Positions 1-6,873 of a stretch of 17,393 bases of DNA are shown here, piece after piece. The DNA is taken from the NCBI GenBank assembly GCA_946479255.1, contig CAMLFK010000091.1, positions 1-17,393 on the forward strand, read 5' to 3'. The stretch is from an uncultured Oxalobacteraceae bacterium. Lineage in GTDB: Bacteria > Pseudomonadota > Gammaproteobacteria > Burkholderiales > Burkholderiaceae. The notes beneath the pieces were generated by a model that had not been told where the DNA came from, made no database searches, and saw nothing but the letters and a program-made list of their open reading frames with translations. Position 1 is the stretch's first letter. Each line of letters begins with the position of its first letter. Position numbers and translations under genes: made by a program.

Positions 1-1943
1 CTGCAGGTGACGAAGAATTCTTTACTGCCGAGCATGACCGGCTGGGCCACCGAATCCATCAGGCGCTGCACGATGTCGGCCGACAGGTGTTCGTCCGCGT
101 GCTCGGTCAGGATCACCACGAATTCATCGCCCGACAGGCGCGCCACCGTGTCGGTGTCGCGCAGGGCCGAGCGCAGGCGCGCCGCCACCGTCATCAAGAG
201 CACGTCGCCGGCCTTGTGGCCCATGCTGTCGTTGACGAACTTGAAGCGGTCCAGGTCGATCAGCATCACCCATACCGGATGCAGGCTGCGCTGCGAATAG
301 GCCACCGCCTGGCCCAGGCGGTCCTGCAGCAGCGAGCGGTTCGGCAAACCGGTCAGCACATCGTGCTGGGCCACGTGGTGGATGCGCTGCTCGCTGGCCT
401 TGCGCGCGGTGACGTCGGTGCCGGTGCCGCGATAGCCGCAGAAGACGCCGTTCTCGTCGAACAGCGGTTCGCCATTGATGCAGTACCAGCGGGTGTCGCC
501 GTTCTGGTCCTCCCGTTCGAATTCGAAGTCGGCAAAAGGCTGGTGCGCCATCAGCTGGCTGATGTGGGCACGCCAGGCTTCGCTCTCGGCCGCGCCGTTC
601 ACTGCGTCCCAGCGGGTGTTTCCGATCAGCGACTCGGACGCAATGCCGCCTTTTTCGGCGATGCCGCCGGTGATATTGGTGAAGCGGAACTCGGCATCCT
701 GTTCCCAATACCAGTCCGAGGACATCGATACCAGCTGGCGGAAGCGCTGTTCGCTTTTTTGCAGGGCCTGCTCGGCGTGGCGCCGCATCACGACATCGTC
801 GATCAGGCGCTGGTTCGACAGTTTCAGGTCGGCGGTGCGCTGGTCCACCAGCAGCTGCACGCGGCGCGAGCGCTGCACCAGGGTCTGCACGAAGGCCGTC
901 ATCAGCAAGGTAAACAGCAGGCCGCCGATCAGGGCCGACAGGGATCCCAGGTGTTCGCTCAGGAAGGGGCGCGGGGCGGCGCTGACCACCAGGTGCCAGG
1001 GCCGGCCGGCCACCGTCACGGTTTGTTCATGGCGCTCGGAGAAGTCGATCGACAGCCAGTCGGCCAGCGCGCCGAAAATCGCGCCGCGTTCCGGCGGCGG
1101 CAGGGCGGAGGCCGCGTTGGCGCTCTCATAGACCAGGTGTACCGGCGCGGCGTGGTCGGAGGCATACATCGCCAGCACCACGGTGGGGTCCTTGCTGAGG
1201 GCCGCGCCGTCCATGATTTTTTGAACCAGTTCCCCGGCGCGCAGGATCGCGGCGGTGTCGCCGATCAGCGCGGTGCGGCGTTGTTCCACGGTGCCGACCG
1301 GCGCACCGGCGCGGTACACCGGGAAGATGACCTGGAAACCGGTTTGCGGACGCTGGTCCTGCGCCAGGCTGAACATGCCGCTGGCGGCCGGGCGGCCGGT
1401 CTCGATGGCGCGCTCCAGGGTGCTCATGATGTGCACGTTCTGGCTGACGTTCAGGCCGAAGGCCGGTTCGTTGCCTTGCATCGGTTCGAGGTAGTCGACA
1501 ATGTTGTAACGCGGGTGCGGCGCTGCCGTCACGATGCGCCCGCCGGCCACCAGTTCGGTGATCACGGTGCCGGGCCGCACGCGCTGCAGTTCGGCCTCGA
1601 CCGCGGCCCGCTCGGCGTGGCCGAACTGGCGGTGAAAGTTGAACGCTTTAATGAAGGGATAGCGCGCCAGCAGCGGCGTGGTGAAGTCGTGGAATTGCTG
1701 GCGGGTGACCGGGTCGATGGTGGTAAACAGATGGTTGGTCAGGGTGAGTACCTCGACCGCTTCATTCAGGCCGCGCGTGACCGCCGCCACGCGCACATCG
1801 GCGCGCTGCTGGAAGGCCAGGCTGATCTTGTCGTATTCGAGCCGGCTGACCGACAGAAACAGCAGCAAAGTGGCGGCGCAGCCGATTCCCAAGGTCAAGG
1901 CCGCCGCGACAGCTAATGAGGACGGCAAGCGGCGACGCAACAT
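1..1943 (-). CDS. CHASE-PAS-GGDEF membrane signalling protein (C-terminus outside window)
   Basis: Likely makes, or makes and degrades, cyclic di-GMP in response to a periplasmic signal. I translated the minus strand from the ATG at 1943, which has AGGAAA six bases upstream, and the frame stays open to the left edge (647 codons). An N-terminal membrane segment lies at about residues 8-30. A CHASE-like sensor follows at about 75-230, with conserved features such as RYPFIKAFNF and YLEPMQGNEPAFG. A second membrane helix lies near 332-350, a PAS domain at about 395-510 (SSDWYWEQDAEF), and a GGDEF domain from about 515. The active-site motif is SGDEF at 604-608, a common variant in active and bifunctional enzymes. 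The inhibitory-site motif RDTD lies five residues before it. The reading frame leaves the window near the end of the GGDEF domain (FFVTC). A following EAL domain is typical of this architecture but is inference. Confident of the family; the signal sensed is unknown. Confidence 0.9.
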   Translation of the reverse strand, partial: MLRRRLPSSLAVAAALTLGIGCAATLLLFLSVSRLEYDKISLAFQQRADVRVAAVTRGLNEAVEVLTLTNHLFTTIDPVTRQQFHDFTTPLLARYPFIKAFNFHRQFGHAERAAVEAELQRVRPGTVITELVAGGRIVTAAPHPRYNIVDYLEPMQGNEPAFGLNVSQNVHIMSTLERAIETGRPAASGMFSLAQDQRPQTGFQVIFPVYRAGAPVGTVEQRRTALIGDTAAILRAGELVQKIMDGAALSKDPTVVLAMYASDHAAPVHLVYESANAASALPPPERGAIFGALADWLSIDFSERHEQTVTVAGRPWHLVVSAAPRPFLSEHLGSLSALIGGLLFTLLMTAFVQTLVQRSRRVQLLVDQRTADLKLSNQRLIDDVVMRRHAEQALQKSEQRFRQLVSMSSDWYWEQDAEFRFTNITGGIAEKGGIASESLIGNTRWDAVNGAAESEAWRAHISQLMAHQPFADFEFEREDQNGDTRWYCINGEPLFDENGVFCGYRGTGTDVTARKASEQRIHHVAQHDVLTGLPNRSLLQDRLGQAVAYSQRSLHPVWVMLIDLDRFKFVNDSMGHKAGDVLLMTVAARLRSALRDTDTVARLSGDEFVVILTEHADEHLSADIVQRLMDSVAQPVMLGSKEFFVTC

Positions 1944-1990
1944 TGACGGTTTCCTATGAAGTGGCGGGAGGCGCGCTGCGCCGGATCGAC

Positions 1991-2013
1991 CTGTGACCTT
2001 TAGTTTGTCACAG
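1991..2013. promoter_or_regulatory. 7-bp inverted repeat upstream of the CHASE-GGDEF gene
   Basis: CTGTGAC (1991-1997) and GTCACAG (2007-2013) form a perfect inverted repeat with a 9-base centre. It lies in the 117-bp gap between the spermidine-synthase-like gene, which ends at 2061, and the start of the CHASE-GGDEF gene at 1943. It could be an operator for the downstream gene or a weak hairpin ending the upstream transcript. No T-tract follows on either strand. The half-sites TGTGA/TCACA recall a CRP site, but the spacing of 11 rather than 6 argues against one. Confidence 0.35.
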
Positions 2014-2060
2014 AAGACGCAAACTCGGCAATTAGATTGTGGGGAGGCAACAAATATTCT

Positions 2061-2858
2061 TTAAGATGGACCTTTCCTGGCAAGTTTTCTGAGCACGAAA
2101 GCAACAATCAAGCGATTCAGCCATCCGATTCCACTGCCATTGCGGCGCGCCACCAGGCGCTGCACCTTGAGGGCGCGCGCAACCGGGGCGCCCTCGGGCA
2201 AGGGGATGGCGGCCTTGACGGCGAACAGGATGCGGTTGTTGCCGGCCACCCGGTCGAACCAGCACACACGCTCGTCGAACATCAGGGAGAGGCGCGCCAG
2301 CACGCCGGGATAGGCCGGGTCGTAACTGAAGATATTGGCCACCAGCACGCCGCCGTCCGCCAGCGCGCGCCGGCAGTCGCTGTAAAAGCGCGCCGTGCCT
2401 AGCGCGTGCGGCAAGCCGGTTTCGTCGAAGCCATCCACGATAATCACGTCGGCCTTGGGCTCCAGCTTGCGCTCGGCCAGCCAGGCGCAGGCATCGGTAT
2501 GGATCACCTGGAAGCGCGCACCGTCGGGCGGCACGGCGAAGCTATCGCGCAGGGCGATCACGTCGGCGCGCAACTCGAGCACGGTGATGCGGGTGTCGGG
2601 CAAGTGACGGTGGCAGAACTTGGCCAGCGAGCCTCCGCCCAGGCCGACCATGACGATATGGCGCGGGCGCGGCACGAACAGGGCAAAGCACATGATGGCG
2701 CGGGTATAGTCCAGCACCAGCGCGTCCGGGTCGTCCTCCAGCATTTCGCTTTGCACGTTACCGGCCATGAATTCCAGGGTGCGGCGGCCGTTCGCCGTGC
2801 GCACCAGCGGCGGCGCGTAAGGTTGGCGGGACGGCGAGATGTCAGGGCGTGGCGGCAT
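2061..2858 (-). CDS. Spermidine-synthase-fold (SpeE-like) SAM-binding protein
   Basis: A Rossmann-fold protein of the spermidine synthase/methyltransferase superfamily, 265 residues from the ATG at 2858. The nucleotide-binding loop reads VMVGLGGGSLAKF, followed by the acidic end of strand 2 (VLEL). The catalytic-loop region reads IIVDGFDETGLPHAL and keeps two aspartates where SpeE has its DxxD. The YHE-type polyamine contact seen in true SpeE appears replaced (LDYTRAIM), so aminopropyl transfer to putrescine is doubtful and the substrate is unknown. An in-frame TTG at 2948 would extend the protein by 30 residues. I prefer 2858 because a good -10 hexamer, TATACT, lies at 2901-2896 on this strand, downstream of that TTG, although no convincing -35 or ribosome site was seen. 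It runs the same way as the CHASE-GGDEF gene and diverges from the 91-residue gene. Confidence 0.8.
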   Translation of the reverse strand: MPPRPDISPSRQPYAPPLVRTANGRRTLEFMAGNVQSEMLEDDPDALVLDYTRAIMCFALFVPRPRHIVMVGLGGGSLAKFCHRHLPDTRITVLELRADVIALRDSFAVPPDGARFQVIHTDACAWLAERKLEPKADVIIVDGFDETGLPHALGTARFYSDCRRALADGGVLVANIFSYDPAYPGVLARLSLMFDERVCWFDRVAGNNRILFAVKAAIPLPEGAPVARALKVQRLVARRNGSGIGWLNRLIVAFVLRKLARKGPS

Positions 2859-2955
2859 GACGGTCGGATCGGCATTGAACGGAAGGGTCAGCTTCAGTAT
2901 AGCGCCCTGGCCATGCAAATGGGATGAAGCTGCCGGCGGGGCGGACAAGCATCCC

Positions 2956-2985
2956 TTGTTGCCCGTTGCTTGTTTCTGATAAGCT
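2956..2985 (+). promoter_or_regulatory. Possible promoter for the 91-aa protein and GGDEF gene pair
   Basis: TTGTTG at 2956-2961 and TAAGCT at 2980-2985 are separated by 18 bases and lie about 40 bases before the start codon at 3026. The match to sigma-70 consensus is weak; the position is the main support. Confidence 0.25.
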
Positions 2986-3025
2986 GCAATTCAACCTTCC
3001 TTGCCAGGCCTTCTCCGGAGACCTT

Positions 3026-3301
3026 ATGTTTTTAGATCACCCGACCATCACCGCCACCAACAGCCAAACCGAACCGGACCGGATCGAGCGGCTGACCCGC
3101 GTGTACGGCTACGTCATGGCGCTTGCCGACCAGGCCGGCAATGCCGGTTTTGTGGAAAAGGTCTCCCAGCTGCACGATCACAAGGGCACCCTGATCGTGT
3201 TCTGGAACGACGCGCCGAGCGAGCATGAACGCGCCTTCTTCGTGCAAGCCTGGGCCAGCAAGGTGGGCGACGGCAGCACCAACGTCGAACACGAAGTCTG
3301 A
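3026..3301 (+). CDS. Small conserved-looking protein of unknown function (91 aa)
   Basis: I do not recognise the family. The start ATG at 3026 is supported by CGGAG at 3016-3020 with a five-base gap; an upstream in-frame extension to 2924 has no such support. The protein is soluble, acidic and mixed alpha/beta, without a signal peptide, membrane helix or cysteines. Its centre (GYVMALADQAGNAGFVEKV, then HDHKGTLIVFW) reads like a compact folded domain. The stop codon lies 15 bases before the start of the membrane GGDEF gene, so the two are probably co-transcribed. The downstream gene has no visible ribosome site of its own and may rely on coupling. A role as a partner of the GGDEF protein is possible only by context. 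Confidence 0.75.
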   Translation: MFLDHPTITATNSQTEPDRIERLTRVYGYVMALADQAGNAGFVEKVSQLHDHKGTLIVFWNDAPSEHERAFFVQAWASKVGDGSTNVEHEV

Positions 3302-3316
3302 CGCCGGCCGCGCCGC

Positions 3317-4513
3317 ATGATGGACAGCACCACCATGGTCTTCACCCTCGCACTGGGCAACATCAGCCTGTGCGCGGCCCTGTTCTTTTACGAATTCGAG
3401 CAGCGCAAGTCGCTGGCGTTTTCCACCTGGGCGGTCGCCCGCCAGTGCCAGGCGGCCGCCTGGCTGCTGCTGTACTTCCGCGGCAGCGGCGTGGTGCCCG
3501 ATCCGATCGCCATCCCGGCCGGCTACGCGCTCTTGTTTACCGGCGTGGCGCTCGAAGGCGGCGCCATGTGGCAGGCGGCCGAACGGGTGCGCTGGCGCCG
3601 CTTCACCTATCCCTTGCTGGCCCTGTCGATCGCCGCCTTCATCGGCTGCTACTGGGTCGACGAGCTGGGTTTGCGGGTGGTGGCCGGCGCGCTGATCCTG
3701 GGCGGCTTCTATTTATCGCTGGCCGCCGCGCTGGCGATCGGCTGGAAGGGTGGCAGCATGATGCGGCGCTTCCTGGTGCTGGCCATCGGCATCCTGGCGC
3801 TGGTGGTGGCGGCGCGCGGCATCCTGGTCTTGAGCATGCCGGGCGGCTGGGGATGGCTCTCCAACACGCTGCTGGCCGCGGTCTCGATCCACGCCTTTTA
3901 CCTGCTCATGCTGCTGGGCGGCTTCGGCTACCTGCTGCTCTCGCGCGAGCAGTTGCAGCGCGAGCTGAACCGCCTCGAAGTGGTCGATCCGCTGACCGAC
4001 CTGCACAACCGGCGCGGCCTGTTCCAGGTGCTGGCGCCGTGGCTGGCGCTGGCGCGCCGGCCCGGTGTGCCGACCGCGATGGTGCTGTTCGACCTGGACC
4101 AGTTCAAGCGCGTCAACGATGCTTACGGCCATCCGGCCGGCGACACCGTGCTGCGCAGCGTGGCCGAGGTATGCAAGCGCCTGCTGCGCGAAAGCGATCA
4201 GCTGGGGCGCATGGCGGGGGTCGAATTCGCCATGCTGCTGCCGCGCACCAATCTGCCCGAGGCGCTGCTGGTGGCCGAGCGGGTACGCGCGGCCATTGCC
4301 GCCACGCCGGTCAAGACGGAGCGGGCAATGGTCTCCATGACCGCCAGCTTCGGCGTGACCGTCATCCGCTCCGACGACACCAATGTCAGCCTGTTCAAGC
4401 GGGCCGACGAGGCGCTGCGCGCGGCCAAGCAGGCCGGCCGCAATACCGTCATCCAGGCGCCTGAGCCTGAGCAAGAGCGTCAGGCCGCCAATTCCACGCT
4501 TCCGGAAGCATAG
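3317..4513 (+). CDS. Membrane GGDEF protein with degenerate active site (AGVEF)
   Basis: A 398-residue protein with about six or seven hydrophobic helices in residues 5-215, then a GGDEF domain from about 222 to 385. The domain keeps DPLTDLHNRRGL, the metal and nucleotide segment LFDLDQFKRVNDAYGHPAGD, and the late ASFGV strand. The signature motif, however, reads AGVEF at 300-304: the first glycine and the metal-coordinating acidic residue are lost, which normally abolishes diguanylate cyclase activity. The product-binding I-site RESD is intact at 291-294, exactly five residues before the motif. It may therefore be a cyclic di-GMP receptor rather than a synthase (inference). It starts 15 bases after the 91-residue gene without a clear ribosome site; ATG at 3320 is an alternative start. 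Confidence 0.88.
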   Translation: MMDSTTMVFTLALGNISLCAALFFYEFEQRKSLAFSTWAVARQCQAAAWLLLYFRGSGVVPDPIAIPAGYALLFTGVALEGGAMWQAAERVRWRRFTYPLLALSIAAFIGCYWVDELGLRVVAGALILGGFYLSLAAALAIGWKGGSMMRRFLVLAIGILALVVAARGILVLSMPGGWGWLSNTLLAAVSIHAFYLLMLLGGFGYLLLSREQLQRELNRLEVVDPLTDLHNRRGLFQVLAPWLALARRPGVPTAMVLFDLDQFKRVNDAYGHPAGDTVLRSVAEVCKRLLRESDQLGRMAGVEFAMLLPRTNLPEALLVAERVRAAIAATPVKTERAMVSMTASFGVTVIRSDDTNVSLFKRADEALRAAKQAGRNTVIQAPEPEQERQAANSTLPEA

Positions 4514-4573
4514 AGGTCATCAGGGCGTCACACTGCTGGGCTACCGTGTTAGATTTTGTGTCCGGAGAGCCCA

Positions 4574-6058
4574 ATGTTAACAGTAGAGAAAGAGGCTAGT
4601 ATGTTTGCAGCCGTGGACCTGGGTTCCAACAGTTTTCGTCTACACGTCGGCAAGCACGATGGCGAGACCATCCGCGTCCTGAAAAGCATGCGCGAACCGA
4701 TCCGCCTGGCGGCCGGCCTGGACGCGGACGGCAATCTGACCGCCACTGCCCGCCAGGGCGCGCTGGCCTGCCTGGCCAGCTTCAAGGCCGTGCTCGACAC
4801 GTATGAGCTGGACGCGGTGCGCGTGGTCGCCACCTCGGCCATGCGGGTGGCCAGGAACGGCGCCGAGTTCCTGCCCGAGCTCGAACAAGCCATCGGCTAC
4901 CCGATCGAGATCATCTCCGGCGAGGAAGAGGGGCGCCTTATTTATATGGGCGTGGCCAACGCCCTGGCCGCGCCGTCCGAGCGGCGCCTGGTGATCGACA
5001 TCGGCGGCGGCTCCACCGAGCTGGCGCTGGGACGCGGCCTGGAGATCGAGCGGGTCGAGTCCTTCAGCGTCGGCACCGTCAAGCAGAGCCTGTCGTTTTT
5101 TGTCGGCGGCCGGGTCGATGCCGCCTCCTACGAAGCGGCGATCCTGTCGGCGCGCAGCCATTTCGAGGATGCCGCGCCGCCTTACCATCCGCAGTACTGG
5201 AAGAACGCCTACGGTTCGTCCGGCACCATCCGGGCGATCGCCGACATCATCGCCCGCAACGACCTGGGCAACGGCCGCCTGACCGCCGCCAGCCTGGACG
5301 CCCTCAAGAAGCGCTTCATCGCTTTCGGGCACGTCAGCAAGATCGACATGCCTGGCCTGCGCCCGGACCGGGCCGGCACCATCATCGGCGGGCTGGCCAT
5401 TCTGATCGCGCTGGTGCACGAACTCGATATCGCGGTCATGACCCCGCTGGAGGCGGGCCTGCGCATGGGCGTGATGTGGGACCTGTACCTGCGCTCGATG
5501 CAGCGCGACCGGCGCGACGAATCGGTACTGGGGCTGGCCGCCAAATTCCATGTCGACCAGGCCCGGGCCGCGCGCGTGGCCGAGCAGGCCGGCGCCCTGT
5601 ACACCCAGTTAAAGCCGCAGTCCTCCACCTACACCCGGCTGCTGCACTGGAGCGCGCTGCTGCATGAAATCGGCATGGTGCTGTCGCAGACCGGCTATCA
5701 CAAGCACGCCGCCTACATGATCGAGAATGCCGACCTGCCGGGTTTTACCACCCGCGAGCAGAAGATCATGGGCAAGCTGATCCTGGCCCAGAAGGGCAAC
5801 CTGCGCAAGGTGAGCGAGGCGCTGACCGACCCGGACTTCGCGCGCGCCGTGCTGGCGCTGCGCATGGCGGTGCTGCTGATGCATGCCCGCATCGAACTGG
5901 AGGCGGGCGAGCTCAAGCTGCGTATGAAGAACCGCATCGACCTGGAAATCCGCCGCGACTGGCTCAGCCATCATCCGACCCTGTCGTACTGGCTGGAGAA
6001 GGAGCAGGAGTGGTGGGATGACGTCGGCGTTGATTTCAGCATGCGCAGCAGCACCTGA
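4574..6058 (+). CDS. ppx: Exopolyphosphatase / pppGpp phosphatase (Ppx/GppA family)
   Basis: Hydrolyses terminal phosphate from polyphosphate chains and/or converts pppGpp to ppGpp in the cytoplasm; sequence alone does not separate the two activities. The ASKHA-type ATPase-fold motifs are present in order: AVDLGSNSFRLHV near the N-terminus, TSAMRVARNG, ISGEEEGRLIYMG, VIDIGGGSTELALG and SSGTIRAI. The C-terminal half carries the HD-like helical domain (LLHWSALLHEIGMVLSQTGYH) expected of full-length members. The length of 494 residues is normal. Two starts are plausible: ATG 4574 with CGGAG seven bases upstream, chosen here, and ATG 4601 (MFAAVDLGSNS) with AAAGAGG upstream, which would remove nine residues. 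A longer TTG start at 4556 is unlikely. It follows the GGDEF gene by 60 bp and precedes the H1-like gene. Confidence 0.93.
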   Translation: MLTVEKEASMFAAVDLGSNSFRLHVGKHDGETIRVLKSMREPIRLAAGLDADGNLTATARQGALACLASFKAVLDTYELDAVRVVATSAMRVARNGAEFLPELEQAIGYPIEIISGEEEGRLIYMGVANALAAPSERRLVIDIGGGSTELALGRGLEIERVESFSVGTVKQSLSFFVGGRVDAASYEAAILSARSHFEDAAPPYHPQYWKNAYGSSGTIRAIADIIARNDLGNGRLTAASLDALKKRFIAFGHVSKIDMPGLRPDRAGTIIGGLAILIALVHELDIAVMTPLEAGLRMGVMWDLYLRSMQRDRRDESVLGLAAKFHVDQARAARVAEQAGALYTQLKPQSSTYTRLLHWSALLHEIGMVLSQTGYHKHAAYMIENADLPGFTTREQKIMGKLILAQKGNLRKVSEALTDPDFARAVLALRMAVLLMHARIELEAGELKLRMKNRIDLEIRRDWLSHHPTLSYWLEKEQEWWDDVGVDFSMRSST

Positions 6059-6097
6059 AAAGGGCGGTTATTTGCTTTGCGTCAAAGTTAAATTATG

Positions 6098-6155
6098 TTC
6101 CGTAGTGCATCATTAAAATAAACCATATATACTGTTTATTTCATACACTACGGAG
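6098..6155 (+). promoter_or_regulatory. Nested inverted repeats and AT-rich promoter/leader of the H1-like gene
   Basis: Two perfect 8-bp inverted repeats are nested. The outer pair is CCGTAGTG (6100-6107) and CACTACGG (6146-6153). The inner pair is AAATAAAC (6116-6123) and GTTTATTT (6134-6141), around the 10-base centre CATATATACT. The centre contains TATACT (6128-6133), a good -10 hexamer, but no convincing -35 precedes it. The right outer arm runs into the Shine-Dalgarno GGAG (6152-6155). Either a regulator binds a symmetric operator over the promoter, or, if transcription starts upstream, the leader folds and hides the ribosome site. The sequence does not decide between them. Confidence 0.5.
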
Positions 6156-6162
6156 CGTCGAC

Positions 6163-6732
6163 ATGGCCAAACCAGCAGCAGAGAAAACCACCGCAACCTC
6201 AGTGGCGAGCGTGCCTGCGGAAACCGCGGCGCCTGCCAAGCCTGCCGCAAAAAGGGCCGCGCCGGCGGCCAAGGCCGCACAGCCCGTCGTGAAGGCGCCC
6301 AAGAAGCCGGCGGCTGCCAAGCCGGCCGCCAAGCCGGCCCCTGCCAAGCCTGCCGCAGCCGCCAAGCCGGTCAAGAAAGCGGCCGCTGCCAAGCCGGCCA
6401 AAAAGACCGCGGCCGCCAAGCCAGCCGCAGTAAAGCCGGCCGTCAAGGCCACCCCGAAGAGCGCCGCCAAGCCAGCCCCGAAGGCCGCGGCGCAGGCGGA
6501 ACCTAAAGCACGCAAGCCGCGCCTGGTGCGCGACAGCTTTACCATGCCGGAAGAAGAGTACGCGGTCCTTGGGCAGGTAAAAAAAGCATGCCTGAAAGCC
6601 GGCGTGGAGATCAAAAAGAGCGAATTGTTGCGTATCGGCGTAGCGCTGATCAGCAAACTGGACATGAACGCCCTGCAAAAAGTCCTGGCAACCCTGCCGC
6701 AACTCAAGACCGGTCGCCCAAAAGCGTCGTGA
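6163..6732 (+). CDS. Histone H1-like Lys/Ala/Pro-rich protein with C-terminal ribbon-helix-helix-like domain
   Basis: 189 residues with two parts. Residues 1-122 are low-complexity Ala/Lys/Pro with repeated AAKPA-type units, strongly basic and like the tails of bacterial H1-like/AlgP proteins that bind nucleic acid or other polyanions. Residues 123-189 look folded: RDSFTMP (strand), EEEYAVLGQVKKACLKAG (helix), then KKSELLRIGVALISKL (helix). This strand-helix-helix order resembles a ribbon-helix-helix DNA-binding dimer; that assignment is my inference. The start is supported by GGAG at 6152-6155, seven bases upstream. It follows ppx in the same direction by 104 bp but has its own AT-rich upstream region. 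Likely nucleoid-associated; polyphosphate binding is an alternative given the neighbour. Confidence 0.85.
   Translation: MAKPAAEKTTATSVASVPAETAAPAKPAAKRAAPAAKAAQPVVKAPKKPAAAKPAAKPAPAKPAAAAKPVKKAAAAKPAKKTAAAKPAAVKPAVKATPKSAAKPAPKAAAQAEPKARKPRLVRDSFTMPEEEYAVLGQVKKACLKAGVEIKKSELLRIGVALISKLDMNALQKVLATLPQLKTGRPKAS
6230..6510 (+). repeat. Degenerate in-frame AAKPA/KKPAA coding repeats
   Basis: Within the H1-like gene, short units such as GCCAAGCCGGCCGCC recur many times with small variations, encoding the basic tail. Such tracts often vary in copy number between strains through slippage; whether this one does cannot be told from one sequence. Confidence 0.6.
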
Positions 6733-6741
6733 AACCGTCCG

Positions 6742-6758
6742 CGCACCGTCCTGGTGCG
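6742..6758 (+). terminator. Weak hairpin after the H1-like gene
   Basis: CGCACC (6742-6747) and GGTGCG (6753-6758) can pair around a five-base loop, ten bases after the stop codon. There is no T-tract, so termination here would be weak or factor-dependent. Confidence 0.25.
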
Positions 6759-6789
6759 TGAGAATGTGTGAGATTGTTGCATCCGCCGC

Positions 6790-6845
6790 CTGTCATACCG
6801 CTGACACGCGGCTGTCATCGTCCTGACAAAAAGCGCGGTTACGCT
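6790..6845 (+). promoter_or_regulatory. Tandem Pho boxes (four phased 11-bp half-sites) and -10 element of olsB
   Basis: Four direct units spaced exactly 11 bp begin at 6790, 6801, 6812 and 6823 and read CTGTCAT, CTGACAC, CTGTCAT and CTGACAA, each followed by four variable bases. This matches the PhoB-binding consensus of CTGTCAT-type half-sites in 11-bp direct repeat, here as two complete boxes in tandem. A candidate -10, TACGCT, lies at 6840-6845, ten bases after the last half-site, the same geometry as the phoA promoter of E. coli. The start codon of olsB follows at 6874. Strong support for activation by PhoB under phosphate limitation. Confidence 0.82.
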
Positions 6846-6873
6846 GTCTTCGTCGCCACTGAAAGGACGAAGC

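Noticed and set aside
87..1916. Long plus-strand open frame of 609 codons
   Set aside because: It is antisense to the CHASE-PAS-GGDEF gene, whose minus-strand translation has clear domains; the plus-strand product has no recognisable motifs and a composition typical of GC-rich shadow frames.
1992..2012. CRP binding site
   Set aside because: TGTGA and TCACA are separated by 11 bases instead of 6.
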